Positions 26,954 to 36,044 are shown, counted from the first letter of the stretch. The stretch: 55,109 nt of DNA from Lachnospiraceae bacterium (GCA_024684055.1 JAIKXN010000107.1:1-55109); one strand, 5' to 3'. Translations and numbers: made by a program. Notes: generated by a model not told the origin, from the letters alone.

Positions 26954-27676
26954 ATGGGACTTAAGAATACTTTTAAAAGATACGAAATGAAATATCTTAT
27001 CAGCCAAAACAAAAAAAGAGAAATAGAAAACATGATGGAAGAATATATAGAACCTGATAAATATTTTCATTCGCTTATTCAGAATATTTATTATGATACA
27101 CCGGATTACAGGCTTATAAGGACCTCCATGGAAAAGCCTTTATACAAAGAAAAATTAAGGCTCAGATCTTATGGGGTTGCAGGGAAAGAAACGCCGGCAT
27201 TTATAGAGATTAAGAAAAAATACGACGGAATCGTATATAAAAGAAGAGTAGAAATGGAATACGAAAAAGCCTGCAGATATTTAAATCTGAATCTCAGAAT
27301 CGTCGATGAAAAAGAACAGATTTTAAGAGAAATAGATTATTTCAAAGAGTTTTACAAAGATTTAAAAGGAACAATGTACATAAGCTATGAAAGAGACGCC
27401 TATCACGGAAAAGAAAACCCGGATTTAAGAATAACATTTGATAATAAAATACTCTACAGAACAGACAACCTGACGCTTGATATCAATCCTTACGGAACGG
27501 ATATATTAAACAAAGGAGAATGTCTGATGGAAATAAAAATCGCAGATGCGATGCCGCTGTGGTTAACCGGGATACTGGAGCAGCCTTATATAAAAAAGAC
27601 ATCTTTTTCAAAATACGGAAGGGCTTATGAAAACGAGATGTACAAAAGAAACAGATTAAATGAAAGGAGAGCATAG
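26954..27676 (+). CDS. VTC-domain (polyphosphate polymerase-like) protein
   Basis: This 240-residue soluble protein has the VTC tunnel-fold pattern: 'FKRYEMKYLIS' at the start, 'IYYDTPDY', 'KEKLRLRSYG', 'FIEIKKKYDGIVYKRRVEM', and 'LMEIKIADAMPLWLTGIL' near the end. The alternating basic residues line the anionic tunnel in the family. In yeast Vtc4 this domain makes polyphosphate; for bacterial stand-alone versions the reaction is not established. It is the first gene of a five-gene run, 2 bp before DUF4956, with a GAGAGGAAAAGG site before ATG 26954. Confidence 0.9.
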   Translation: MGLKNTFKRYEMKYLISQNKKREIENMMEEYIEPDKYFHSLIQNIYYDTPDYRLIRTSMEKPLYKEKLRLRSYGVAGKETPAFIEIKKKYDGIVYKRRVEMEYEKACRYLNLNLRIVDEKEQILREIDYFKEFYKDLKGTMYISYERDAYHGKENPDLRITFDNKILYRTDNLTLDINPYGTDILNKGECLMEIKIADAMPLWLTGILEQPYIKKTSFSKYGRAYENEMYKRNRLNERRA

Positions 27677-27678
27677 AT

Positions 27679-28368
27679 ATGAGTGAACTGTTTAATGGTG
27701 TTTTTGATTCCGGAATATCCGCAATGGATGTAAAAGATTTTTTGATTTGTATGGGAGCCTCTCTTTTTATCGGTGTATTTCTGGCATGGATTTATACCAT
27801 AAAGAATAAGTATTCACAAAGTTTCATTTTAACTCTTGCATTGATTCCGGTCGCAGTCTGCGTTGTTATAATGACGGTAAACGGAAATATCGGAGCCGGA
27901 ATAGCGGTAGCAGGAGCATTTGGACTCGTAAGATTCAGATCTGCGCAGGGAAGCGCCAAAGAGATATGTGCGATTTTCCTTGCAATGGGAGTGGGACTTA
28001 TGACCGGAATGGGATATCTGGGGTTCGCAGCGATTTTTGCACTGGTGACCGGAATTGTATTTCTGGCTTTTAACCTGTTCGGCATCGGGAATAAAAAGAA
28101 GGCCATGTATAAAACATTAAGAATTACAATTCCTGAAAATCTTGAGTTTGAATCGGTATTTGACGATGTACTTAAGGAATATACATCTCTGTATAAGCTT
28201 GAAAAGGTTAAGACGACAAATATGGGAAGCATGTATAAGCTCACTTATAATATAGTATTTAAAAATCCGGGCAGGGTAAAAGAATTCATAGATGCGTTAA
28301 GGTGCAGAAACGGCAATCTTGAAATAGCGCTTGGGGAATATGATGAAAAAAACGAAACAATTTTATAA
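27679..28368 (+). CDS. DUF4956 family membrane protein
   Basis: This 229-residue protein has an N-terminal short leader and four membrane spans (about residues 17-150, including 'GNIGAGIAVAGAFGLVRFRS' and 'KEICAIFLAMGVGLMTGMGY'). A cytoplasmic C-terminal domain of about 75 residues follows. DUF4956 genes are characteristically paired with VTC-domain genes, often with CotH or carbohydrate-binding-like genes. A membrane partner for the VTC enzyme is inferred. AAAGGAG lies inside the VTC end, 2 bp separate the genes, and they are surely co-transcribed. Confidence 0.9.
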   Translation: MSELFNGVFDSGISAMDVKDFLICMGASLFIGVFLAWIYTIKNKYSQSFILTLALIPVAVCVVIMTVNGNIGAGIAVAGAFGLVRFRSAQGSAKEICAIFLAMGVGLMTGMGYLGFAAIFALVTGIVFLAFNLFGIGNKKKAMYKTLRITIPENLEFESVFDDVLKEYTSLYKLEKVKTTNMGSMYKLTYNIVFKNPGRVKEFIDALRCRNGNLEIALGEYDEKNETIL

Positions 28369-28410
28369 ATAAGGGAAATACTTGAAAAAACGAATTTCGG
28401 GAGGTTAATT

Positions 28411-30195
28411 ATGATAAAGAAAAATAATATGCATAAATTAAGAACGATCATTTTACTGGGTTTAACGGCTGCGGCTTTTTCCATGGGAGCGTGTAATACA
28501 AAAATAACGGGTGCAACTTCTGAAGGAAATAATATTTCTGCAGAATATTCATACAGTTTGACGGATAACGGTGATGAGCAAAACGAAAGTGAAAGCGATC
28601 AGGCAAAAACAGCTTTGGTAAGCATGGATGTAAGCGATATGTTTTCCGAAAGAGATATGGAAAATAATTATGAAGAAAGTGAATGTACGAAAATTAATCT
28701 TGATAAAGAAAAAATAGAAGGTTCCGGCGCAGAGGTGACGGATGACGGAATAACGATAACGTCGGAAGGTGAGTATATTCTGACGGGAACTTATAAAAAC
28801 AAACAGATAACGGTGGAAGCTGCAGAAGATGCCAAAGTAAGACTTATTTTAAAAGATGCGGTTATAGAAAATGAAAACGGAGCGGCAATATATGTAAAAA
28901 GCGCAGACAAGGTGTTCGTTACATTGGCTGCAGATTCCTCAAATACAATATCGGGAGTATCACAAACTATATCAGAAGAGGAGGAAACGGATGCGGCTGT
29001 TTATTCAAAAAGTGACTTGACGGTAAACGGCGAAGGAAGTCTTATCGTGAAATGCTTTGACGGAAAGGGAATAGTTTCAAAAGACGATTTAAAAATCATA
29101 TCTGGCAGCATAAATATAGAATCGTCCGACCATGCACTATCCGGAAAAGACAGTGTAAGAATAGCAGGCGGAAATATTAATGTTAAAGCAGGCTGTGACG
29201 GTATTCACTCGGGCAATGATGATGACCCCGAAAAAGGATATGTTTATATTGCAGACGGCAATGTGGAAATAGATGCATTGGATGATGGAATTCACGCGGA
29301 GACCGGAACTCTTATAGCCGGAGGAAATATCAACATCATCAACAGTGAAGAGGGTATTGAAGGAGAGATAGTGGAAATCGCCGGCGGAGAAATAAATGTA
29401 AATTCAAATGATGACGGAATTAATGCCACCGATGGTTCCGGTTCATCGGATTTCGGAGTTTTTGCTTCAAAAGACTTTAATTCTTCACAGTTAAACAATT
29501 TTAATGAAACGTTGGATAAAACTTTTCAGTTCAAAGAACTGCCGCCTGACGGTTTTAAAGAAAATAAGGATGAAAACCGTATGAAGCCGGGATTTGCAGA
29601 AAACAGTGAAAATGGAGGAGGAGTGATCACACCGGAATTTGATGATAATTTTCAGAGAAAAGGCCCGGGGTTTATCGAAGGATTTGAAAAAGAATCGGAA
29701 AACGATACTTCCATTGATTTAACCCAATCCGTATACATACTTATAAGCGGCGGAGAGGTTTGTGTAAATGCCGGGGGTGATGGAATTGATGCAAACGGAT
29801 CAGTCTATATTACCGGAGGAAATGTAAGGATATCAGGACCGGAAAATGGCGCAAACGGCTTTTTTGATTATGATTTAAAGGCTGTAATTACCGGAGGCTC
29901 ACTTGTAGCCGCCGGATCCGACGAAATGGCAATGAACTTTACCGGAGCAACACAGGGTGCAATATTGTTTAACCTTTCCAAAATCTATGATCCGGGAGAA
30001 GAAATTATCGTTAAAGACGAAGAGTCCAATGTGGTTCTTCAATATACGCCTCTTTGCAAATTTGAAAGTATTATACTGAGTGCCAAAGACATTAAGGAAG
30101 GTGAAACTTACATCGTGACCGTCGGTGGCGAAACACAAAGCATAACGATGGAAACCCTGATCTTAAACGCTTCAGCTGATAAAGGAGGTAAGTGA
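28411..30195 (+). CDS. Beta-helical lipoprotein, Cthe_2159-like carbohydrate-binding domain
   Basis: This 594-residue lipoprotein has lipobox 'MGAC' (Cys28). After an acidic linker, repeated short motifs build a right-handed beta-helix: 'ITVEAAEDAKVRLILKDAVI', 'LKIISGSINIESSDHALSGK', 'DSVRIAGGNINVKAGCDGIH' and similar, each turn carrying GG-N-I and D-G-I words. This is the pattern of the Cthe_2159 family described as binding polygalacturonate and cellulose. An Asp/Glu-rich insertion (about 365-430) interrupts the helix. It likely displays an acidic, Ca2+-binding surface scaffold. It follows DUF4956 by 42 bp with a GGGAGG site and belongs to the same module. Confidence 0.85.
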   Translation: MIKKNNMHKLRTIILLGLTAAAFSMGACNTKITGATSEGNNISAEYSYSLTDNGDEQNESESDQAKTALVSMDVSDMFSERDMENNYEESECTKINLDKEKIEGSGAEVTDDGITITSEGEYILTGTYKNKQITVEAAEDAKVRLILKDAVIENENGAAIYVKSADKVFVTLAADSSNTISGVSQTISEEEETDAAVYSKSDLTVNGEGSLIVKCFDGKGIVSKDDLKIISGSINIESSDHALSGKDSVRIAGGNINVKAGCDGIHSGNDDDPEKGYVYIADGNVEIDALDDGIHAETGTLIAGGNINIINSEEGIEGEIVEIAGGEINVNSNDDGINATDGSGSSDFGVFASKDFNSSQLNNFNETLDKTFQFKELPPDGFKENKDENRMKPGFAENSENGGGVITPEFDDNFQRKGPGFIEGFEKESENDTSIDLTQSVYILISGGEVCVNAGGDGIDANGSVYITGGNVRISGPENGANGFFDYDLKAVITGGSLVAAGSDEMAMNFTGATQGAILFNLSKIYDPGEEIIVKDEESNVVLQYTPLCKFESIILSAKDIKEGETYIVTVGGETQSITMETLILNASADKGGK

Positions 30196-30297
30196 TGATG
30201 ACACAGGCCTTGATTATATTACTTGAAATAGAATTGCAAATAAACATTGATTATGGGAAAATTGTATTTGGATGAAAACAAATGATGAGGGAAAAAA

Positions 30298-30972
30298 ATG
30301 AGACTTCTTTTAGCGGAAGATGAGTATGAATTAAACAGAGCGGTGACGGCAATTTTAAAGAATTCAAATTATGCCGTTGACAGTGCGTATGACGGAGAAG
30401 AAGCTCTGGATTATCTTGATTCCAACGAATATGACGGCGTGATACTGGATATTATGATGCCGAAGATTGACGGGCTTGAAGTGTTAAGGATAATCAGGAA
30501 AGAGAAAAATAAAGTTCCGGTTTTATTGCTTACCGCCAAGTCTGAGATTGATGACAGAGTCGAAGGACTTGATGCGGGAGCGGACGATTATTTAACCAAG
30601 CCCTTTAACATGAAAGAACTGCTTGCAAGAGTTCGTGCCATTACAAGAAGGAAAAGTGAAATTACCGACAGTGTGTTAACTGTAGGCAATCTTACTTTAA
30701 ACAGAAACACATTTGAAATCTCTGTCGGAAATGAAAGTATCAGACTTGCAGGGAAAGAATTTCAGATAATCGAAATGCTGATGATCAATGAAGGCTGTGT
30801 AATATCATCGGAAAGAATAATGGATAAGGTTTGGGGATTGGATTCGGAAGCGGATGTAAGCGTTATCTGGGTATATATTTCGGGTCTTAGAAAAAAACTT
30901 TCATCAATTGATTCGAACTGTGAAATAAAAGCCATACGTAATCAGGGTTATTCTCTTGTAATTAAAGGATAA
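30298..30972 (+). CDS. OmpR-family response regulator
   Basis: This 224-residue protein has a receiver domain with acidic pocket D8/E9, phospho-acceptor D51 ('DGVILDIMMP'), T79 and K101. A winged-helix DNA-binding domain follows from about residue 128 to the end ('GKEFQIIEMLMINEGCVISS', 'IWVYISGLRKKL'). It is 9 bp before the kinase gene, its evident partner. Lying behind the VTC/DUF4956/lipoprotein genes, it most likely controls that module. A GAGG site lies 7-10 nt before ATG 30298. The 102-bp gap upstream has no obvious terminator. Confidence 0.95.
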   Translation: MRLLLAEDEYELNRAVTAILKNSNYAVDSAYDGEEALDYLDSNEYDGVILDIMMPKIDGLEVLRIIRKEKNKVPVLLLTAKSEIDDRVEGLDAGADDYLTKPFNMKELLARVRAITRRKSEITDSVLTVGNLTLNRNTFEISVGNESIRLAGKEFQIIEMLMINEGCVISSERIMDKVWGLDSEADVSVIWVYISGLRKKLSSIDSNCEIKAIRNQGYSLVIKG

Positions 30973-30981
30973 AAAATATTT

Positions 30982-32295
30982 ATGATCAAAATTCTCAGAA
31001 GAAGATTTATATTGGTGACAATGATATCCACTTTTGCCGTATTAAGTGTAATTATAGGTGCACTGAATATTGCATCTTTTACAGGGATAAATAACAGAAA
31101 TGATGCTGTTTTGGCATTCCTTGCAGGTAATGACGGTCGTTTTCCGGATGAGTATATGATTCCGCCGGAAGATAAAACGTTCGGTTTTGATTCTGAAAAA
31201 CCGGAATTAAAAAAGCCTGAGATGCCTGCTAATGATGATTTTTCACGTGAAAACAGGCATTTTACCCGAGAGATGCCGTATGAGACAAGGTTTTTCAGCG
31301 TAAACTTGGATTACGACGGAAGAATTATTACTTATGATACGGGAATGATTTTTGCAGTTGATGATGAGGAAGTCAGCGAGTATGCCGAGAGTGCTTTTTA
31401 TTCTTTTCAAAGATTTAAAAAAGTGCGCGGTACGAACAATGCTTACCGGTATCTTTTAAAACAGACCGACAGTGGTTACCGGATTATTTTTACCGACATT
31501 TCAAGAGACATTCAAAACGCAAAAAGAGTTTTGCTTTACAGTCTGATCATTTCAATTATAGGATTGGCCGCAGTTTATGTACTGGTATATTTCTTTTCGA
31601 AAAAGGTGTTTAAACCCATTGAAGAAAGCTATCAAAAACAAAAAAGATTCATTACCGACGCGAGCCATGAATTAAAAACTCCTCTTGCCATTATAGCGGC
31701 AAATGCAGATGTTATTGAGATGGAAGCGGGTGAGAGCGAGTGGAGTAAGAGCATAAAAAATCAGGTTGGCAGAATGTCATCACTTGTTGAAAATATGGTT
31801 GAGTTGACAAGACTCGACGAAGGTTCCAATCTTTTGTTTGAGGATATGGATTTGAGTACTGCCATAAAAGAAACAGCGGAAACATATAATGCACTGTCTG
31901 AGACAAAGGGATTAACAATTAATGTAAATGTTGAAAGCGGAATAAAGGTAAAGGGAGATGAGGCCAAATTAAGACAGATGGCAGGTCTTCTTCTTGACAA
32001 TGCGATCAAGTATTCCGTAAAAGACGAAAGCAGGAGAATAGAAGTATCTCTAAAGAAAAAATCAGGCAAAGCAGTCTTAAAAATATCAAATCCCGCGGAA
32101 GGATTGAGCATACAGAATTATGATGTTTTGTTTGACAGATTTTACAGACCGGATTCTTCAAGAAATTCCAAAGAAGGCGGTTCCGGAATAGGACTTTCCG
32201 TAGTTAAATCCATAGCGGAAGCGCATTCATACAAAGCAAGTGCATATTCAAAAGATGCAAAAATAATTACTTTCGAAATTAAAGATATTAAATAA
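30982..32295 (+). CDS. Sensor histidine kinase
   Basis: This 437-residue kinase has two membrane spans (about 10-32 and 184-205) flanking an outer sensor domain of about 150 residues. The HisKA box is 'ITDASHELKTPLA' (His229), the N-box 'LLLDNAIKYSV' and the G-box 'GGSGIGLSVVKSI'. The sensor begins with an acidic/proline-rich stretch and resembles no ligand fold I recognise. It phosphorylates the regulator encoded 9 bp upstream. It is the final gene of the VTC module; no clear terminator is visible in the 72 bp after it. Confidence 0.95.
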   Translation: MIKILRRRFILVTMISTFAVLSVIIGALNIASFTGINNRNDAVLAFLAGNDGRFPDEYMIPPEDKTFGFDSEKPELKKPEMPANDDFSRENRHFTREMPYETRFFSVNLDYDGRIITYDTGMIFAVDDEEVSEYAESAFYSFQRFKKVRGTNNAYRYLLKQTDSGYRIIFTDISRDIQNAKRVLLYSLIISIIGLAAVYVLVYFFSKKVFKPIEESYQKQKRFITDASHELKTPLAIIAANADVIEMEAGESEWSKSIKNQVGRMSSLVENMVELTRLDEGSNLLFEDMDLSTAIKETAETYNALSETKGLTINVNVESGIKVKGDEAKLRQMAGLLLDNAIKYSVKDESRRIEVSLKKKSGKAVLKISNPAEGLSIQNYDVLFDRFYRPDSSRNSKEGGSGIGLSVVKSIAEAHSYKASAYSKDAKIITFEIKDIK

Positions 32296-32367
32296 GAATT
32301 TCAGTAAGATGACGATTTGGGAATATACAAGAAAAAATAATGAACTGATCGTGAAAGAAGGGTGTTT

Positions 32368-33132
32368 ATGATTAAGAAAAATTCTTCGGAAGCTGAAATA
32401 GCAAAGGAACTCAGCTACAGAGAATATATAATGCGCGAGGATTATGTATTTCACGCGCCGTACTCGCCGGAGATCGAATTCTACGAGATGGTCAGAGCCG
32501 GGGATATAAAGGCTGTTGATGCCGACAACCACGAGGATTTCTGCGACAAAAAAGGTCTCGGAGTTCTTTCGAAGGACAAGGTCAGATCGTTTAAATATCA
32601 TTTTGCAATCACGGCAGCGCTGCTCGCGAGATACTGCATCGGCGGCGGAATGGAACATGAGCAGGCATATAATATAAGCGATCTTTATATCTGTAAAGTC
32701 GATGAGTGTAATACCCTTAAGGAAATATCGGATCTTCACAGAAACATGGTTAAAGAATTTACAAAGCGCATGTATGATTTAAGAACGAGAAAAGTTTATT
32801 CGAAACACATCGTTATGTGCATAAGATTTATCTACGATCATCTGCACGAAAAAATAACCATCACGGATGCCGCGAAAGAACTCGGCTTAAGCGAGGGATA
32901 TCTTTCGAGGCTTTTTAAGAAAGAAACGGGAATGAATTTCGGGGAATACGTTACCCGCAAAAAAATAGAAACAGCCCGAAATATGATCGACTATTCGGGC
33001 TATTCGTTATCACAGATCTCTAATATACTTGCTTTCACAAGTCAGAGTTATTTTGTAAAAGTATTCAAAAAATATGAAGGCGTAACACCGGGACAATATC
33101 AGATGAGCCACTTGCCGTCGGCAACCATCTGA
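32368..33132 (+). CDS. AraC-family transcriptional regulator
   Basis: This 254-residue protein has a helical N-terminal domain without a cupin ('FKYHFAITAALLARYCIGGG', 'EHEQAYNISDLYICKVD'), as in YesN/YesS-like AraC proteins. Two helix-turn-helix motifs lie at about 150-250 ('ITITDAAKELGLSEGYLSRL', 'SLSQISNILAFTSQSYFVKV'). The target is unknown. Start ATG 32368 is preferred over GTG 32362 because GAAGGGTG lies just upstream. Its last 34 bp overlap the 3' end of the convergent XRE gene, so both messages are complementary there. Confidence 0.88.
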   Translation: MIKKNSSEAEIAKELSYREYIMREDYVFHAPYSPEIEFYEMVRAGDIKAVDADNHEDFCDKKGLGVLSKDKVRSFKYHFAITAALLARYCIGGGMEHEQAYNISDLYICKVDECNTLKEISDLHRNMVKEFTKRMYDLRTRKVYSKHIVMCIRFIYDHLHEKITITDAAKELGLSEGYLSRLFKKETGMNFGEYVTRKKIETARNMIDYSGYSLSQISNILAFTSQSYFVKVFKKYEGVTPGQYQMSHLPSATI

Positions 33133-33581
33133 TCGATCCAGAGCTTAAGAGATTCAACGGATGTTGTCATTTTATCAAGTTCGCTTTTGATCCTGATGAA
33201 GTCATCCATTTCGTCCTGGCTTACTTTTCCGTCAACGGTGATTTCCACAAGACGGTCTTTCTGCTTTGAAAGAGTATTGATCGTGGAAAGCATTTCAAGC
33301 GTGATCTGAGCCAGACCTTTTGACTGAATTTCGGGAACGTGAAGCTGTCCGATGGGACATTCGTTTGAACAGTAATAGTTGCAAAGACCGGGTTTCTTGT
33401 AGGCTTTTGCCATTGCAAGAATTTCGTCGGGATGAGGCTCGCATTTTTCGCTTTCGATCTTCTCGATTCTGCTGTCGCTCATAAACACCAGAGCTTCGCT
33501 TGCCTGTGAACGTGTCATGCCTGCTTCTTCTCTGGAAATCTGATAAATGTTTTTGTTTTCTTTGATAGATTTTTTACCCAT
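33099..33581 (-). CDS. XRE-type helix-turn-helix regulator with cysteine cluster
   Basis: This 160-residue protein has an N-terminal helix-turn-helix of Cro/CI type (about residues 10-60, 'SREEAGMTRSQASEALVFMS'). A cysteine group follows ('LCNYYCSNECPIG', Cys67/71/75) that could bind metal or an Fe-S cluster. A long C-terminal helical region ends the protein. I recognise the layout from Firmicutes, where the function is not known. It has an excellent own promoter. The 3' end overlaps the convergent AraC gene by 34 bp. Confidence 0.85.
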   Translation of the reverse strand: MGKKSIKENKNIYQISREEAGMTRSQASEALVFMSDSRIEKIESEKCEPHPDEILAMAKAYKKPGLCNYYCSNECPIGQLHVPEIQSKGLAQITLEMLSTINTLSKQKDRLVEITVDGKVSQDEMDDFIRIKSELDKMTTSVESLKLWIDQMVADGKWLI

Positions 33582-33620
33582 TTCGAACCCTCTTTTATAT
33601 CTAAAAATACTGCTTTTTTC

Positions 33621-33649
33621 ATTATAGAATAGCTTAGGCGGTTTGTCTA
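33621..33649 (-). promoter_or_regulatory. Promoter of XRE-type regulator
   Basis: On the minus strand: TAGACA (33649-33644), 17-bp spacer, perfect TATAAT (33626-33621), about 40 bp before the start codon. Confidence 0.7.
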
Positions 33650-33655
33650 TATTTA

Positions 33656-33684
33656 TTGATTTTGTAATATGCCTCGGATATAAT
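33656..33684 (+). promoter_or_regulatory. Promoter of TraX-GGDEF gene
   Basis: TTGATT (33656-33661), 17-bp spacer, perfect TATAAT (33679-33684), about 30 bp before the GTG start. It is back-to-back with the XRE promoter, the two -35 elements being 6 bp apart, so their expression may be linked. Confidence 0.68.
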
Positions 33685-33713
33685 GAAAAGGTACTGAAAA
33701 CGGAGGAAATGAA

Positions 33714-35936
33714 GTGCAGAAAACGGCAGCGAAAAACGGACTTAATCTGTTCGTGTTAAAACTGATAGCCATATTTGCAATGACCATAGACCATGTCGCA
33801 TGGGCTTGTGTTCCTGCTGACTCTGTCTGGGGGCAGATCATGCATGTTATCGGCAGGTTCACCATTCCGATCATGTGTTTCGCCATCGTCGAAGGATATA
33901 TTCACACGAAGGACTTAAGCAAATATGCGATAAGACTCCTGATCTTTGCGATCGTTTCGTCTACTCCGTTTTACATGTTTTTCGGTCAAATGTATTCTTA
34001 CAGGCAGAATATAATTTTTGACCTTCTTATAGCGCTTCTTACGATTACCGTTCTTGATAAAGAAAAACTCACTCTGACCGGCAAGATCGTTTCCGTAATA
34101 TCTCTTGCAGTCATTTCCGTCATACTCGGCGGCTGGCCTCTTTTAACGATGGTTTACGCAGTCATCTTCTTTTATTTCAGAAAGAACATGAAAAAGATAT
34201 GCATCTTTTTCTCGCTCGCAACCGTTCTGATGGTAGTCGGAATCGTCATCTTTTCGCTTGTCAATTCCAAACTTCATTTTGCGAATGTTGACTGGAAATG
34301 GTATGACAAACTTTATCTTCTCGGTTTTATCCTGCCTTTGCCTTTATTATATTTTTACAATGGCGAAAAGGGTGGAAACAGATATGCATCACCTTTCTTT
34401 TACGTTTATTATCCGGCACATCTTCTGATACTTGCACTTTCGTTCGGAACAATGAACGATATAAGAAAAATCTTCCTGCTCCTTCAGGGTACTTCCATTT
34501 TTCTTATCCTCGTGCTTCTGGTTGTTGTTGCTGTAAATAACAAAAAATCTTCAAATGCTTCCATTATTTCGATGCTGATCTTCGGCCTCCTTTTCATGGT
34601 TGCGTATTTTGGCGAAATTGCGAATCCGACGGAGGAGACCATCAAGGAACTCGTTAAGATCGAGTATGTTGCCGACTGCGGATTTATCATATGTTTTACC
34701 TGGTTTGTTTCGGACTTTTTGAGAATGAAAGTTCCCGCAACGATTTATATTGTTGAGAGCGCGATAAGTGCTCTGACTGTATTCGGCGTTTATACAATGG
34801 ACAGCAATAAACTTTTCTATGAAAGTTTTTCAGTCGGCGGCGATCTGGCTTACCCCGTTGCCATTATCGAACCCGGCATTTTATACATCATGTTTTACAC
34901 CTGTTCGGTTCTCGTATTCGCGGCATTCCTTGTCGTCAATTACATCATGGATAAGGAAAGTTCGTACATCGAACATCAGAGAAGAAAAACGATCAATTAT
35001 GCCGTATTTGTCTTATGGTTCTTCATCGCCCTGAAGGTTGTGGGAATTTCGAAATACGACCTTATTGCATTCGGTGTTATTTCGGCGATGTGCATCGTGG
35101 CATACGGCGCGATACAGTACGGTTTTGTCAATGACAGCAAGATTATTGCATCGAGCGTTCTTTTACACACATCCGAAAGCGTCGTTGTCGTGGATATCAC
35201 GGGCGAGGTGCTCATGATGAACGATAACGGCAGGGAGCTCTTCCCGTATGTTCAGATCGGAAAGAATGTCCGAAGATACAAAAAGTTAAAAGAAATTCTC
35301 GACGATCAGAAAAATACGCTCGAGCATGACAATCATGTTTACGGCTTCAGAAAAGAAGCATTAAACGAAAACGGAGTCGTGCAGGGCTATATGATCTGGG
35401 CTTCGGATATTACCGACCAGATCGAGGTATTCAACGAGATAAAGAGTAAAGCGGAAACCGACGGACTGACAGGTCTCTGCAACAGAAGCGTTCTTGAAAA
35501 AACTGTTATCGGCGAGATAGAAAAACACGAAAGCGGTGCGCTCGTAATGTGTGACCTTGATAATTTCAAATCCGTAAACGACCACTACGGACACGGTACC
35601 GGAGATGCCGTACTTATCGCATACGGAGAGCATTTAAGAGAATGTTTCAAAGAGTTCGATGCCACGGTCTGCAGACTCGGCGGTGACGAATTCACGGTAT
35701 ACGTAAAAGGCGAGACGGATGAGGAAACGCTCGGAAAGACGGCATACAAAATCATTGCAGGTCTTTATGACAAAATGGTCAAATCGTCGCTTCCTCCGAT
35801 CGTCGGTTCCTCGGTCGGAATAGCCGTAAACAACAAAGGCGATGCCGATTTCGAAGCACTTTATCAGAAAGCGGACAGAGCTTTGTATTATTCCAAGGAA
35901 CACGGAAAGAACAGATTCCATTTCAGTGAAAGCTAA
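33714..35936 (+). CDS. TraX-like membrane domain fused to PAS-GGDEF diguanylate cyclase
   Basis: In this 740-residue protein, residues 1-235 look like the TraX family ('LKLIAIFAMTIDHVAW', 'GRFTIPIMCFAIVEGYIHTK', 'LGGWPLLTMVYAVIFFYF'), the multi-span fold of pilin acetylation. A second multi-span region follows (about 245-465, resembling the 7TM sensor of some kinases and cyclases), then a PAS-like segment (about 475-565) and a GGDEF domain (about 575-740). The signature is intact (G656-F660), so synthesis of c-di-GMP is predicted. The inhibitory RxxD site is absent (KEFD at that position). GTG 33714 has GGAGG 7 nt upstream. The stop codon lies inside a 42-bp tandem repeat. Confidence 0.88.
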   Translation: MQKTAAKNGLNLFVLKLIAIFAMTIDHVAWACVPADSVWGQIMHVIGRFTIPIMCFAIVEGYIHTKDLSKYAIRLLIFAIVSSTPFYMFFGQMYSYRQNIIFDLLIALLTITVLDKEKLTLTGKIVSVISLAVISVILGGWPLLTMVYAVIFFYFRKNMKKICIFFSLATVLMVVGIVIFSLVNSKLHFANVDWKWYDKLYLLGFILPLPLLYFYNGEKGGNRYASPFFYVYYPAHLLILALSFGTMNDIRKIFLLLQGTSIFLILVLLVVVAVNNKKSSNASIISMLIFGLLFMVAYFGEIANPTEETIKELVKIEYVADCGFIICFTWFVSDFLRMKVPATIYIVESAISALTVFGVYTMDSNKLFYESFSVGGDLAYPVAIIEPGILYIMFYTCSVLVFAAFLVVNYIMDKESSYIEHQRRKTINYAVFVLWFFIALKVVGISKYDLIAFGVISAMCIVAYGAIQYGFVNDSKIIASSVLLHTSESVVVVDITGEVLMMNDNGRELFPYVQIGKNVRRYKKLKEILDDQKNTLEHDNHVYGFRKEALNENGVVQGYMIWASDITDQIEVFNEIKSKAETDGLTGLCNRSVLEKTVIGEIEKHESGALVMCDLDNFKSVNDHYGHGTGDAVLIAYGEHLRECFKEFDATVCRLGGDEFTVYVKGETDEETLGKTAYKIIAGLYDKMVKSSLPPIVGSSVGIAVNNKGDADFEALYQKADRALYYSKEHGKNRFHFSES

Positions 35937-36044
35937 TGCTTTGAACAGGAAGACTGATTTCATTTCAGTGAAAGATAATGCAAAGAACAGGAAGACTGAT
36001 TTCATTTCAGTGAAAGCTGATGCTTTGAACAGGAATACTGATTA
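35919..36044. repeat. Three 42-bp tandem repeats at 3' end of the GGDEF gene
   Basis: Units are 35919-35960, 35961-36002 and 36003-36044, differing at only a few bases. Unit 1 contains the last codons and stop of the cyclase gene. The unit length equals 14 codons, and another frame stays open through all three copies. Units 2 and 3 appear to be duplications of the gene's end. Confidence 0.92.
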
